A DNA stretch of 64,000 bases, taken from assembly GCF_000699445.3 (NCBI RefSeq), contig NC_067196.1, positions 32,136,616 through 32,200,615 on the forward strand. The letters run 5' to 3'. The DNA is from Schistosoma haematobium. Lineage: Eukaryota; Platyhelminthes; Trematoda; Strigeidida; Schistosomatidae. The notes below the pieces were generated by a model that did no database searches, was not told the DNA's origin, and saw only the letters and a list, made by a program, of their open reading frames with translations. Position 1 is the first letter of the stretch, and every line of letters starts with the position of its first letter. Shown here in pieces: positions 24,021-34,412 of the stretch. The translations under genes were made by a program, and so were the position numbers.

Positions 24021-24737
24021 TAACTCCGACTGGAGCCCCTTCAGGGGCTACTGCCGGTCCCAAACCCGGATAAAGGAGGAGGGTTGGGCATGGGATTAGC
24101 GACCACATCCTATAGAAAACTAACTCGCTAAAAAAACGCTAACCAGAAAAAATTATTTAAACCACTCAAACTCTACAATGGCAGTCAGAAGGTCATAATT
24201 TAGAAGAGTTATGACGCGTCATAGTGAAAGCCGAGTTCCTTCGAAAGTCACGAGTCTGATGCTCCTTTTGACAGTCAGAGTAACCATTTATTTAGGTACA
24301 TGGAATACTCGTACAATGTAGGAAGCCGGGAGAGTCTTCCAAATTGCTGCAGAAATGAGGAGATACAACCTAGAGGTGCTTGGGATCAGTGAACCACATT
24401 GGACGCAATTCGGACAACGACGACTAGCTTCATGGGAGCTTCTGTTATACTCTAGCTATGATGAAGGAAATGCCCCACATGCACAATTATTTGCATTGAT
24501 GCTTTCCAAACAAGCACCCAGCTGCTTCACAAGACAAGCCCTCACATGGAATCCTGAAAGCCAAAGGATAAGAGGAAGATCAAAGAACACATTACGTCAA
24601 GAAATGGAGACAGAAAAGAGAAGAATGAACAAGAATTGGAAGGAACTAGAAAAGAAGGCCCAGAACAGAGTGGGTTGGGGAATGCTGGTCGGCGGCCTAT
24701 GCTCCATTAGGAGTAACAGGTGTAAGTAAGTAAGTAA
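24021..24737 (+). mobile_element. Internally deleted RTE-like element (copy D2, about 0.7 kb)
   Basis: Complete 5' leader and first part of the endonuclease, joined directly near 24515 to the last 220 or so bases of the element, including the tandem GTAA tail. Both ends needed for retrotransposition are retained while the EN and RT cores are gone, the layout of a non-autonomous derivative. No TSD could be proved (only GTAAC is shared by the flanks). Confidence 0.88.
24355..24729 (+). pseudogene. Chimeric 124-codon frame, EN N-terminus fused to RT C-terminus
   Basis: Residues 1-54 match the start of the endonuclease ([23 protein letters not shown]). The rest matches the extreme C-terminus ([31 protein letters not shown]). 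The deletion happens to keep the frame. The natural start upstream is cut off by the TAG that replaces Trp in RTMW. It has no complete catalytic domain, so protein function is unlikely. Confidence 0.85.
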
Positions 24738-25862
24738 CTTAATAAAGACTGGAAATATAAGATATATGTACAACAATCCATGTTTCTATCATTTACTGAA
24801 ACCGATTAGGGAGTAAATGAAAACTAGAAATTATTGAACAAAATTTTTGTTCTAGTTTGTGACAATATCAACATTGTAAACTCATAGCTCTACATGACAT
24901 TGAATTCATAATAAAATGTTTAAGTCCTTAATTTTTAATGATTATGGTTTCTAAGAGTTTTCAAGTTATAATCACTCTGTGACATGTTTTATCTTCTAGA
25001 AATTATATAGAAAATCTTATCATAATAGATTCTATGGATTGTTATTCCTTATTTACAATACATTTAATTCAAAGATAACTACTACTGGAAATAAAGAAAC
25101 AATCCCATTGAAGTAAAGGAGGGTGTGTGTATGTGTGGTAATCATATAATTAATTATATTTAGCTTTAATAGAATGACCATCTGTTAGATTGATTTTATA
25201 TTGTACAGTGGTAATTTATGTACCATATTTAATAATGATCAATTTTAGGGTTTGTATTATCAAAGTTAAAACATACTAGCTATCTTTTATAATTGAATTT
25301 AGTATTAAAATAGAATCATTCGAAATGAATAGTAGAATATCAATGGTATATACATACATACATACATTTAGAAGTTACATGATCTAAATAAATTACATTC
25401 TCTTAGTGATAAGAAGGAAGAAAAAAAGAGATGAAACCCATGTTTGTTTTCATTTTTTTCTTTGAACTTTTGTTCAATTCAAATATTTGATCATTCAATA
25501 CATGATGAATAGTTTTTTATTTATATAATTGTGGAATGAGGAAAATGGTTTCGATTGAATCACTGAATGGAAAGTTTTATCCGTTCGATATCTTTTGATA
25601 ATTTCAATACAATATCATTTTTCATTGATTAAGACTTTGTTAATTGAAAAACGCATATGTTATTCACATGAAACATGATCCAGGGTAAGTTACGAGTATC
25701 TACTATCAATGAGATACAAGGTGGAATGATAAAGATTCACTTGGTGTTGTTTTACTTGTATTTTCTCATTGCTATTTAGGACTGCAATTGATCAGTCTCA
25801 TGTTTGTATATGTGCATCGCGTGCAGATTGCTTCGATATAGCCTTAAGTCACAAGCTTTTTA
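24738..25862. other. AT-rich non-coding stretch
   Basis: No supported feature. Confidence 0.4.
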
Positions 25863-26148
25863 AGCAAAGATGGATAGTGGCTAGTAGTGGAATCCAGTTG
25901 GACGCGCGTTTCGTCCTATTTGGGGCTCGTCAGATGGTGAATTTAAAATTCACCCTATTGCACAAGCAGGTGGCTATCAGGATTCAGTAGCTAAGTGGAT
26001 AGCGCTATGAAGATTGAAGCGAACGGCACTGGGTTCGAGTCTCGTGGTGAACATCAACCCTAAGATGCAGGTACATCCAGCTTATAGGTCCCAAATAAAA
26101 CGAAACGCGCATCCCGGATTCCACTGCTAGCCACTATCCATCTTTGCT
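25863..26148 (+). mobile_element. S1 (Sm-alpha-like) fold-back copy with two opposed hammerhead blocks
   Basis: The left arm 25863-25935 is an antisense S1 tail and hammerhead; read on the minus strand it has CTGACGA, CAAATA loop, GAAA, CGCGCG and GTC. The centre holds the pol III boxes: TAGCTAAGTGGAT near 25988 and GGGTTCGAGTC near 26031. The right arm, about 26076-26148, is the sense hammerhead with a decayed core (CTTATAG for CTGACGAG) but intact GAAA. The left ribozyme lost its stem I partner because the neighbouring sequence differs. Confidence 0.8.
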
Positions 26149-26619
26149 TAGAACAATATAGCTTTCCAATAGTTTCTGGTTTTTATGATACTTCTGATAG
26201 TATTAGGCGAGTTGAACAATATCTACAAAACTCTTGTCTTATTAATAAAAACTCACAGAAATTGATTAGAAGTTTGGAATGTTATCAATTTGTCCATAGA
26301 TTTTAGTCAATGGTTAAAATATGCTATGTCCATTTTCTGTTTCGTTGAAATAGTTGAAAACAGGTTCAAGTGAGTGGATCAATTACTACTCAAGAAGATG
26401 AATCAGAGTTTAATATAGTACATACTACTATTATTACATCGTTATGTTAGTAAATAATAAGGGAAGATCATATAACTCTCAGAGCAGAACTTTTGCAAAT
26501 TATTTCTATGATTCTTTGAGTTCCAATACAACCTTGTTCTCATACTTTTCGGATGTTGGAGAGATCATGCCTTTACCCGTAGGATTTAATACAAAGTGGT
26601 GCATCTTAATAAGTCATGA
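26149..26619. other. AT-rich non-coding stretch
   Basis: No supported feature. Confidence 0.4.
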
Positions 26620-26750
26620 TTGTGTTAAGATCATAAACTGATTCAAGTTAAACAACCACTGGAATCCTAGCTGCTCTGTAAGGCTCTTCTACATTGGCAC
26701 CGGACTCCTCAGTAGCATGCATCTATAACCCTGAAACCGGTAGCCAATGG
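26620..26750 (-). mobile_element. S2 repeat, badly decayed fragment
   Basis: Weak similarity only: gatcataaactgattcaagt, then ggactcctcagtagcatgca, which reads on the minus strand as a CTGAGGAG-containing remnant. No intact ribozyme. Confidence 0.35.
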
Positions 26751-26751
26751 T

Positions 26752-27440
26752 GATCAAGGGAAAAGCAAGATTCTTCGATACAATACAGCATGCAACAATC
26801 CTATCACAATTGACGAAAAAGATTTGGAAGATGTAAAATACTTTACATATTTGGGCAGCATCATTGATGAACACGGTGAATCCGATGCAGATGTAAAGGT
26901 GCAGATCAGAAAAGCATGAGCAGCATATCTACAATTGAAGAACATCTGGAACTCAAAACAGCTATCAACTAACAACAAAGTCAGAATTTTCAATATAAAT
27001 GTCAAGATAGATCTACTGTATGGGGCGGAAACCTGGAGAACTAAGAAAGCCATCATCCAGAAGACACAAGTGTTTGTTAATAGTTGCCTACGCAAAATAC
27101 TTCGGGTTCGTTGGCCAAACACTATCAGTAATAACCTACTATGGGAGAGAACAAATCAGATTCGATTGGAAGAAGAAATGAGGAAGAAGTGCTGGAATTG
27201 GATAGGACATACATTGAGGAAAGCACCCAACTATGTAACAGGACAAGTCGTCACTTGGAATCCTCAAGGCCAAAGGAGAAGTGTAAGATCAAATAACACA
27301 TTATGCCGAGAAATGGAGACAGACATGAGAAAAATGAACAAGAATTGGATAGAACTGGAATGGAAGTCCCATGACAGAGTGAGATGGAGAATGTTGGTCA
27401 GCGGTCTATGCTACATTGTGAGTAACAGGCTTAAGTAAAT
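26752..27440 (+). pseudogene. RTE-like element 3' fragment (copy E)
   Basis: 5'-truncated to the region after the catalytic RT motif. It begins at the equivalent of HKGKSR and runs through [41 protein letters not shown] and GHTLRKAPN to a degenerate tail (ttaagtaaataagt). A TGA interrupts KA-AAYLQ near 26918. The open frame 26935-27438 is what remains downstream. Confidence 0.85.
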
Positions 27441-27931
27441 AAGTCATAATAAATTTTACAACTGCAGTGAAGCATGATTCAAAATTATATGCATTCAATA
27501 TTTTAGAAAAAAAAAACATAGGACTAGAGAAATGTAGTATTTATTTATTTAACATTAATTGGATATTGTCAAAAAAGAAAATAAACTATTCACCTGTTAA
27601 CCTCGACATATTAAAAACCGATGAAAACCATTTACTGAGGCAAAAATAAACTTCTTTGGTTTAGAAAAACATTTTATCTCATTAAATTTAAAAGCTTTAG
27701 TTTTATTTGTCATACCATTAAAACAAACAAACAAATAGACAAACAATATGTTCTGAATTAACGGACATTAAACAATAAAATCTGTTTGATTTTCTAGTTT
27801 ATTTTGTTTATTTTTAATTATTTGATTTGATTACTTAGTCTATTGAGAATCAACTAATCATACTCTTATCAACGTTTAATACCACATAATAATAAAATAA
27901 TAATAATAATAAAGTTGGTTAGTACCAGAAG
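27441..27931. other. AT-rich non-coding stretch
   Basis: Includes a short (TAA)n run at about 27886-27913. No supported gene. Confidence 0.4.
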
Positions 27932-28085
27932 GGGTTTTGTGGAGATTGTAGTAATTTCAACAGTTGAGATCGTGAGTCAATTGAAGCTAGACCATCATGG
28001 GAAACCTGGAAGCACTGGAGTGTCGTTTCGTCCTATTGCAGGACTCATCAGCAGTGCGCATTCACGACCTCGCCTCGCGGGATAT
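27932..28085 (-). mobile_element. S2 repeat, truncated at its 5' side
   Basis: Arm (aggggttttgtggagattgt on the plus strand), then the hammerhead at 28012-28057 on the minus strand, then a break shortly after the B-box end (cctcgcctcgcgggatatta). The tRNA-like part is missing. Confidence 0.75.
28012..28057 (-). ncRNA. Hammerhead motif (S2), core intact, stem III lost
   Basis: Minus strand: stem I GCACTG/CAGTGC, CTGATGA, stem II GTCCT/AGGAC with loop GCAAT, GAAA. Stem III reads ACGACACU instead of the palindrome ACGGCCGU, so only one pair remains. Activity is doubtful. Confidence 0.6.
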
Positions 28086-28186
28086 TAATAAATTAAAGTT
28101 TAGTTTTAGGAATGAACACAATGTTGATCAACAATATTTTGAATGAACATAATGATAGGAAAATGATTAATCAACTATTGACCTGT

Positions 28187-28202
28187 AGTAATTAAGTTAA
28201 TA
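28187..28202. repeat. Target-site duplication, 5' copy (RTE copy C)
   Basis: AGTAATTAAGTTAATA, repeated exactly at 31413-31428. Confidence 0.92.
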
Positions 28203-28389
28203 ACTCCGCCTGGAGTCCCTCCGGGGGCTACTGCCGGTCCCAAGCCCGGATAAAGGAGGAGGGTTGGGCATGGGGTTAGCGTCCCCATCCCGTAGAAAAC
28301 TAACTCGCTAAAAAACGCTAACCAGAAAAAATTATTCAAACCTTTTAAACTCTGCCCTGGGAGTCAGAAGATCTTCATTTAGAAGAATT
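28203..28389 (+). promoter_or_regulatory. Structured 5' leader of RTE copy C
   Basis: Hairpin AGTCCC/GGGGGCT, then CCCAAGCCC opposite GGGTTGGG, then the ATGGGG/CCCCAT hairpin with loop TTAGCGT. GGTTAGCG in this hairpin is also complementary to CGCTAACC about 50 nt downstream, so two folds compete. See the finding on this leader. Confidence 0.55.
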
Positions 28390-31300
28390 ATGACGCCTCA
28401 TGATGAAAGCCGAATCCCTTCGGAAGTTACGAGGCCGATGCCCCTTCTGACAACCAGAGCGACCATTTATTTAGGTACATGGAATGTTCGTACAATGTGG
28501 GACACCGGAAGAGCCTTCCAGATTGCTGCAGAAATGAGAAGATACAACTTAGAGGTACTTGGGATCAGTGAAACACATTGGACACAAGTTGGACAACAAC
28601 GACTAACTACAGGAGAGTTCCTGTTATACTCCGGCCATGAAGAAGAAAATGCACCACATACACAAGGAGTTGCATTGATGCTGTCCAAACAAGCGCAAAA
28701 TGCACTTATAGGATGGGAATCTCACGGACCAAGGATCATCAAAGCGTCGTTTAAAACAAAGAAAGAGGGCATTTCAATGAACATCATCCAATGCTATGCG
28801 CCTACCAACGACTACAATGAAGACGCTAAAGATCAATTCTACAATAGGCTGCAGTCAATAGTCGAGAAGTGCCCAACAAAGGACCTGACCATTCTGATGG
28901 GAGATTTCAACGCCAAGGTTGGAACGGACAACACTGGATATGAAGACATCATGGGACGACACGGACTGGGAGAAAGAAACGAAAATGGTGAGAGACTTGC
29001 AAATCTATGTGCCTTCAATAAGCTGGTCATAGGCGGCACCATATTCCCACATAAACGCATACACAAAACCAGATGGACTTCACCGGATCACTCTACACAA
29101 AACCAAATCGACCATATTTGCATCAACAAAACGTTCAGGAGGACTATAGAGGACGTGAGAACCAAGAGAGGAGCTGATATAGCATCAGATCATCACTTAC
29201 TGGTCGCCAAGATGAAATTGAAACTCAAGAAGCACTGGACAACGGGGCAGACAGTATCACAAAAGTTCAATACGGCCTTTCTTCAAGAAACTAACACACT
29301 CAAGAAATTCAAGATAGTCCTCAGCAGCAAGTTCCAGGCCTTTCATGATCTACTCAATGGAGAAGGAACTACTGTGGAGAGCAACTGGAAGGGGATCAAA
29401 GAGGCAATCACTTCAACATGTCATGAGGTCCTGGGTCACAAGAAGCACCATCACAAGGAATCGATCACTGTTGATACACTGGATAAGATTCAAGAAAGGA
29501 GAGACAAGAAGGCAGCGATCAATACCAGTCGAACAAGAGCAGAAAGAAACAAGGCACAAGCTGAATACACGGAAATAAACAAACAAGTGAAGAGGAGCAT
29601 CAGAACCGACAAACGTAAATATGTGGAAGATTTAGCAACGACGGCGGAAAAGGCTTCAAGAGAAGGAAACATGAGACAATTGTATGACACGACAAAGAAA
29701 CTCTCTGGAAATCACCGCAAACCAGAACGACCAGTGAAAAGCAAAGAAGGCGAGGTAATCATCAACATTGAAGAGCAACAAAACAGGTGGGTAGAACACT
29801 TCAAAGAACTGTTGAATCGACCAGCTCCACTGAACCCACCCAACATCGAAGCAGCACCCACGGACCTCCCAATCAATGTTGGCCCACCAACAATTGAAGA
29901 AATCAGCATGGTCATCAGACAAATCAAGAGTGGCAAAGCAGCAGGACCGGACAACATCCCAGCAGAGGCACTAAAAGCAGACGTAGCGGCAACTGCAAGG
30001 ATACTCCACATTCTCTTCAATAAGATTTGGGATGAGGGACAAGTACCAACAAACTGGAAAGAAGGACTACTGATCAAAATACCGAAGAAGGGCGATCTCA
30101 GCAAGTGTGATAACTACAGGGGCATCACTCTTCTCTCAATACCGGGAAAAGTCTTCAACAGGGTATTGTTAAACAGGATAAAGGACTGCGTAGACGTCCA
30201 ACTTCGTGACCAACAGGCAGGATTCCGTAAGGATAGATCGTGTACAGACCAAATCACAACTCTACGGATCATTGTGGAACAATCAATTGAATGGAATTCA
30301 TCATTCTACATCAATTTCATCGACTACGAAAAGGAATTTGATAGCGTGGACAGAACAACACTATGGAAACTTCTTCGACACTACGGCGTGCCTCAGAAGA
30401 TAGTCAATATCATACAGAACTCATATGATGGATTACACTGCAAAATCGTGCATGGAGGACAGTTGACAAAGTCGTTCGAAGTGAAGACCGGTGTTAGGCA
30501 ATGTTGCTTACTCTCACCCTTTCTCTTTCTCCTGGTGATCGACTGGATCATGAAGACGTCAACGTCTGAAGGAAAGCGCGGGATACAATGGACATCTAAG
30601 ATGCAGTTGGATGATCTAGACTTCGCAGACGATCTGGCCCTTCTATCCCAAACGCAACAACAGATGCAGGAGAAGACAAACAGTGTGGCAGCAGCTTCAG
30701 CAGCAATAGGTCTCAATATACACAAAGGGAAAAGCAGGATTCTCCGATACAACACAGAATGCACCAATCCAATCACAATTGACGGAGAAGATTTGGAAGA
30801 TGTAAAAACCTTTACGTATTTGGGCAGCATCATTGATGAACAGGGTGGATCTGATGCAGATGTGAAGGCGCGGATCGGCAAAGCAAGAGCAGCATATTTA
30901 CAACTGAAGAACATCTGGAACTCAAAACAACTGTCAACCAACACCAAGATCAGGATTTTCAATACAAATGTCAGGACAGTTCTACTGTATGGGGCAGAAA
31001 CCTGGAGAACTACAAAAGCCATCATGCAGAAGATACAGGTGTTTATTAACAGTTGTCCAAGCAAAATACTTCGGATCCATTGGTCGGACACTATTAGCAA
31101 CAACGTACTGTGGGAGAGAACAAACCAGATCCCAGTGGAGGAAGAAATGAGGAAGAAGAGCTGGAAGTGGATAGGACACACATTGAGGAAAGCGCACGAC
31201 TATGTCACAGGACAAGCCCTCACATGGAATCCTGAAGGTCAAAGGAAAAGAGGAAGACCAAAGAACACATTACGTCGAGAAATGGAGATAGACATGAGAA

Positions 31301-31407
31301 AAATGAACAAGAATTGGATGGAACTAGAAAAGAAGGCCCAGTATAGAGTGGGTTGGGGAATGCTGGTCAGCGGCCTATGCTCCATTGGGAGTAGCAGGCG
31401 TAAGTAA
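28390..31407 (+). CDS. RTE-like endonuclease-reverse transcriptase polyprotein, 1005 aa
   Basis: A bifunctional retrotransposon protein that nicks target DNA and copies element RNA onto the nick. The N-terminal APE-type domain (about residues 26-270) shows N32 (TWNVRT), E61 (SETHW), Y136 (CYAPTN), D172/N174 (GDFNA), D241 (QIDHI) and D267/H268 (SDHH). The RT has [23 protein letters not shown] with catalytic D645, RQCCLLSPF, and FADD at 745-748. The C-terminal tail has [10 protein letters not shown] and WIGHTLRK. All catalytic residues are present. E649 replaces the usual Ala of AFDS and RQCC replaces RQGC, so activity is uncertain. The ATG follows the leader directly and is equivalent to the start of copy A. 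The stop is formed by the tail repeat. Confidence 0.95.
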   Translation: MTPHDESRIPSEVTRPMPLLTTRATIYLGTWNVRTMWDTGRAFQIAAEMRRYNLEVLGISETHWTQVGQQRLTTGEFLLYSGHEEENAPHTQGVALMLSKQAQNALIGWESHGPRIIKASFKTKKEGISMNIIQCYAPTNDYNEDAKDQFYNRLQSIVEKCPTKDLTILMGDFNAKVGTDNTGYEDIMGRHGLGERNENGERLANLCAFNKLVIGGTIFPHKRIHKTRWTSPDHSTQNQIDHICINKTFRRTIEDVRTKRGADIASDHHLLVAKMKLKLKKHWTTGQTVSQKFNTAFLQETNTLKKFKIVLSSKFQAFHDLLNGEGTTVESNWKGIKEAITSTCHEVLGHKKHHHKESITVDTLDKIQERRDKKAAINTSRTRAERNKAQAEYTEINKQVKRSIRTDKRKYVEDLATTAEKASREGNMRQLYDTTKKLSGNHRKPERPVKSKEGEVIINIEEQQNRWVEHFKELLNRPAPLNPPNIEAAPTDLPINVGPPTIEEISMVIRQIKSGKAAGPDNIPAEALKADVAATARILHILFNKIWDEGQVPTNWKEGLLIKIPKKGDLSKCDNYRGITLLSIPGKVFNRVLLNRIKDCVDVQLRDQQAGFRKDRSCTDQITTLRIIVEQSIEWNSSFYINFIDYEKEFDSVDRTTLWKLLRHYGVPQKIVNIIQNSYDGLHCKIVHGGQLTKSFEVKTGVRQCCLLSPFLFLLVIDWIMKTSTSEGKRGIQWTSKMQLDDLDFADDLALLSQTQQQMQEKTNSVAAASAAIGLNIHKGKSRILRYNTECTNPITIDGEDLEDVKTFTYLGSIIDEQGGSDADVKARIGKARAAYLQLKNIWNSKQLSTNTKIRIFNTNVRTVLLYGAETWRTTKAIMQKIQVFINSCPSKILRIHWSDTISNNVLWERTNQIPVEEEMRKKSWKWIGHTLRKAHDYVTGQALTWNPEGQRKRGRPKNTLRREMEIDMRKMNKNWMELEKKAQYRVGWGMLVSGLCSIGSSRRK

Positions 31408-31412
31408 AAGTA

Positions 31413-31428
31413 AGTAATTAAGTTAATA
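31413..31428. repeat. Target-site duplication, 3' copy (RTE copy C)
   Basis: Exact match to 28187-28202. Confidence 0.92.
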
Positions 31429-31844
31429 GAATAGTTTAAGAAAAAACAATTCCAATGGTATCATAATTGTGATGATTCAACTTTGTAAGCATTTATATGT
31501 GGTATGTGTGTAATGTCTGATTGACATTTGTATTATCTATAAAGAATGAGCCAAAAAGTATTTTCATTGATTCAATAATTTCATTTTAGTATTATTAGGG
31601 AAGTCTTAATTTATTGGTCAAATGGAAACTCTAGATTCTACTACTAACAGATCATTTTGTTTTAGTAATAAATATTTATATTTTTCTAAAGGGGTTTTTA
31701 GATTACAAATATGAAGTTTTGGCTATATATTCAAACATATGTTTAAGAAATGTTGATTAGTGACTACCAGTGGAATCTAAGAACCACCTTTTCTTTTGTT
31801 TGCTTTTTTCTAGGAAAATATGTTAAATTTATGGCAGTATACTC
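31429..31844. other. AT-rich non-coding stretch
   Basis: A possible very decayed S1 tail near 31760-31800 (gtgactaccagtggaatcta). Nothing else. Confidence 0.35.
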
Positions 31845-32135
31845 ACTGCCTTCTGGTGGCGTGGGTGTTGTTTGCGAAAATGAGAGGACGAAAAGCGAAT
31901 GTCCGGCGCTCTAACCGGATTACAAACCAATGGTACACATGGGCTCCAGTATCCTGCGGGAAAAAATGGCGTATGAACCAATCGTTGGTTACCGGCTACC
32001 GTGGGACTGCATCTCCTCACGATGCTCCACTGCCTTGTGGGTCAGACCTTCAGGTCAAAGGCTCGGGGTGTGGCCCCCTCAGATAACCACCTGCTTCGGT
32101 CTGGGCACCCGGTCAGTATGACAACCCACACACAA
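31845..32135 (+). mobile_element. GC-rich retroelement fragment, related to 48660-48950
   Basis: Shares long stretches with the 48.5-kb element: cactgccttctggtggcg, aaccaatggt, atgggctccagtatcctg, ggcgtatgaaccaat, cgatgctccactgcctt, ctgcttcggt.tgggcaccc. Frames in it are short and not conserved between the copies, so it is probably a 5' untranslated region, not coding sequence. Orientation is taken from the 48.5-kb copy. Confidence 0.6.
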
Positions 32136-32907
32136 ATACAAATATATAACCATGTAATATTCATCCACGAAGCCAGTTACCAACAGTAATTGATTTAGTT
32201 TTAAATATGAATGACAATAACATAAAAACTTAGTTTATAAAACAGATTTTTTCGAATATCTTTCCCTATTGTAGTTTTAGTTTGACAGTTTTAAAAACAC
32301 CTCTTATCTCTTTGGTTTCAGCATAATGTAAGTACGATAATGTGATTTCATATAAATTTTAACGTTTCCTATGAAAGCATTTTATATTTAATTGAGTTTC
32401 TCACTTCATATCTATGCACAAACATAAATGAATGTTGGTAATAATGAATTCATTTTATTGCCTTGACATGCTCAATAATGGTACTTTTAAAAAAATTTCT
32501 TTCTTAGGTTTTCAAAATTACATTATTTATTTGACCTAAGTAAATATAGTCAGATTAATCAAATGAACTTCATTTTCTGATCTCAATTTATAGAATACAC
32601 TAATCATATACTTCTTTTAATGTTGTATCCAATGAAGCATTGTAAATAAGTGGCGAAATATATATATAGTAAACGATTATATATACTCATTGGTAAATGA
32701 CTTTTCTATTATAAAATATTAATCTTTAATAGTTAATTGAGTAGCTTACTCAATCTAATATTTCGTTAACTTCCATCAGAAAATCTCGAAACAAAACTTT
32801 TTGTCTAATTTCTTTGATAAATTGATATGTTTTGCATTATTTCAGCTTATTTTGAAGAATTACAACTATAGGATTACAATTGTTCACTTAACAGTAACAG
32901 AACTATT
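32136..32907. other. AT-rich non-coding stretch
   Basis: No supported feature. Confidence 0.4.
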
Positions 32908-34178
32908 GTCCCGTTAGACTAACTAGCGTCGTTGTTAAAATTTTAGAAAAGATTATTTGGAAGGAGCTGTTTAAGTATTTTGATGAAAACCGGATCCTTT
33001 CAGAAAAGCAGTATGATTTTAAAATAGGTTATTTCTGTCTCATTAACTTATTAGTAGCTCATGAAAGCGGGTGCGCTCTTAAAGCTTTTGACGAAGTTTC
33101 TCACAATCGGCTGTTATATAAGTTAAGAAATGTCGGGGTTTGAGGCAATCTGTTAATCTGGATAAAAGACATCCTAGCTGGGCGCCTGCAAGGAGTACTG
33201 GTGAACTCTAAGTTGTCTAGCTGGGAAACTGTGCATAGCAGAGTGCCTCAGGGTACAGTTTTAGGGCCAGTGTTATTCCTGTTGTATGCAAATGAACGTT
33301 CCTGTCTCTCATCATCATTGGTCTTGCTATATGCTGACGATGCCAGGAAAAATAGAGAGTGATAAAAAGTAAAAATTATAGCTAAGAAATTCAAAATAAC
33401 CTGAAGAAATTATTTGAACAGTCTGCAACTTGACAGTTACTGATAAATACTTCCAAATGTATTGTGATATATATTGGTCATCAAGGTACAGATACAAACG
33501 AGATGAATAACATTGAGCTACCTACTGTTCAAACTCACATTGGCCTAAGACATCGTAAGCTTAGACTTATAAACTACTGCACACTGCCGTGCAATAGTCA
33601 TCCAAAGTTTTACAACCATATGGTCAATACGTAGAGTCTTTAGGCATGTCGACGCTAAAACGTTTTGAATTTGCATACAGTATTCGTTTGTCCTAAGCTG
33701 GAGTACTGCATACAAGTGGCTAGCCTCCGCTTAAAAATGTCAGTGAGCTTTAGGAAAAGGTTCAGAGAACCACAACTAAGCTGATTCTCGGAATAGCGGA
33801 GCTCACGTACGATGCTCGACTGGTTAAACTAAACCTATTCCCGTTGTCATATCGAAGAACTAGAGGTGATCTGATTACAGTTTTCAAATTACTTAGTGAT
33901 AAATTTGCAGCTGATATGCCCTCATTTTTTTGTCTTCCGAAACAGAATTCACGAGGACAATCAAAAATGTTTACGAGGCAAGAGCAAATGATTTGTCAGC
34001 TGACTATTGACTCTCTCATTGAATCATCAACGTGTGAAATTAATTACATCAATGTGTGATTGAAGCTCCATCTATCGACTCTTTCAAAAAAAATTTGGAT
34101 CATCTTAGAGACCATCATTGTCATAACTAACACAGGCCACTTAGCCTCCTGTCTTTTCCAAACTGAAGCTGATCTCAA
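32908..34178 (+). pseudogene. CR1-like non-LTR retrotransposon RT pseudogene
   Basis: Decayed reverse transcriptase of CR1/SR1 type. Readable pieces in order are VRLTSVVVKILEKIIW, a deletion that removes the first catalytic block and leaves LKAFDEVSHNRLLYKLRN, a TGA, then RVPQGTVLGPVLFLLYANE, LLYADDA, a frameshifted stretch, STKPW-free decay, then NLFPLSYRRTRGDLITVFKLL. The N-terminal endonuclease is absent. The 3' end is cut near 34165, before the natural C-terminus that 10341-10410 still has. From 33433 on it is almost identical to the inverted copy at 10.4-11.2 kb. Confidence 0.82.
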
Positions 34179-34330
34179 TTGTAAAATTATACGTAAATCA
34201 ATAATGTTTTATGACATGGGGTTTTCTGAAAAAAATCATAAGGTGATTGGGAAAGTGGATTCTTTTCATTCGATTTAATTTAAGTATTAAACATCAAGAT
34301 AAAACACCATAGACATTTTAATCAATGACA

Positions 34331-34412
34331 TATGGTAGCCAGCAGTGCAATCCACCATATACATTTCGTCCGATTTGGGACTCGTCAGCTGGATGTACCT
34401 GTATACTAGAAT
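34331..34412 (-). mobile_element. S1 hammerhead fragment
   Basis: Minus strand: ATCCAG, CTGACGA, stem II GTCC/GGAC with loop CAAATC, GAAA. The stem III/cleavage segment has become TGTATATGG, so the cleavage site is gone. No pol III boxes remain. Confidence 0.7.

Larger units (their letters stand above)
28203..31412 (+). mobile_element. RTE-like non-LTR retrotransposon, full-length copy C
   Basis: Complete element of about 3.2 kb: structured 5' leader 28203-28389, one uninterrupted EN-RT reading frame, and a GTAA-type tail, flanked by an exact 16-bp TSD. It is the best-preserved transposon in the window and the reference for the other copies. Clade assignment (RTE-like) rests on the APE-type endonuclease fused to this RT type and on the short tandem-repeat tail. 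Confidence 0.95.

Noticed and set aside
28203..28389. Firm call of an HDV-like ribozyme in the RTE leader
   Set aside because: The nested double-pseudoknot pairing (P1, P2, P3, P1.1) could not be completed by hand; kept only as a hypothesis.
30393..31181. 262-codon minus-strand frame inside copy C (and similar long antisense frames at 12655, 13615, 4362 and 29712)
   Set aside because: Antisense shadows of the RTE reading frame; they occur in every copy at the same place and show no protein motif.
10341..34178. Mirror-image order CR1(-), RTE(-) ... RTE(+), CR1(+), suggesting an eroded giant palindrome
   Set aside because: Copy C has its own TSD, copy B is truncated differently, and the sequences between and outside the repeats do not match, so the order is probably chance.
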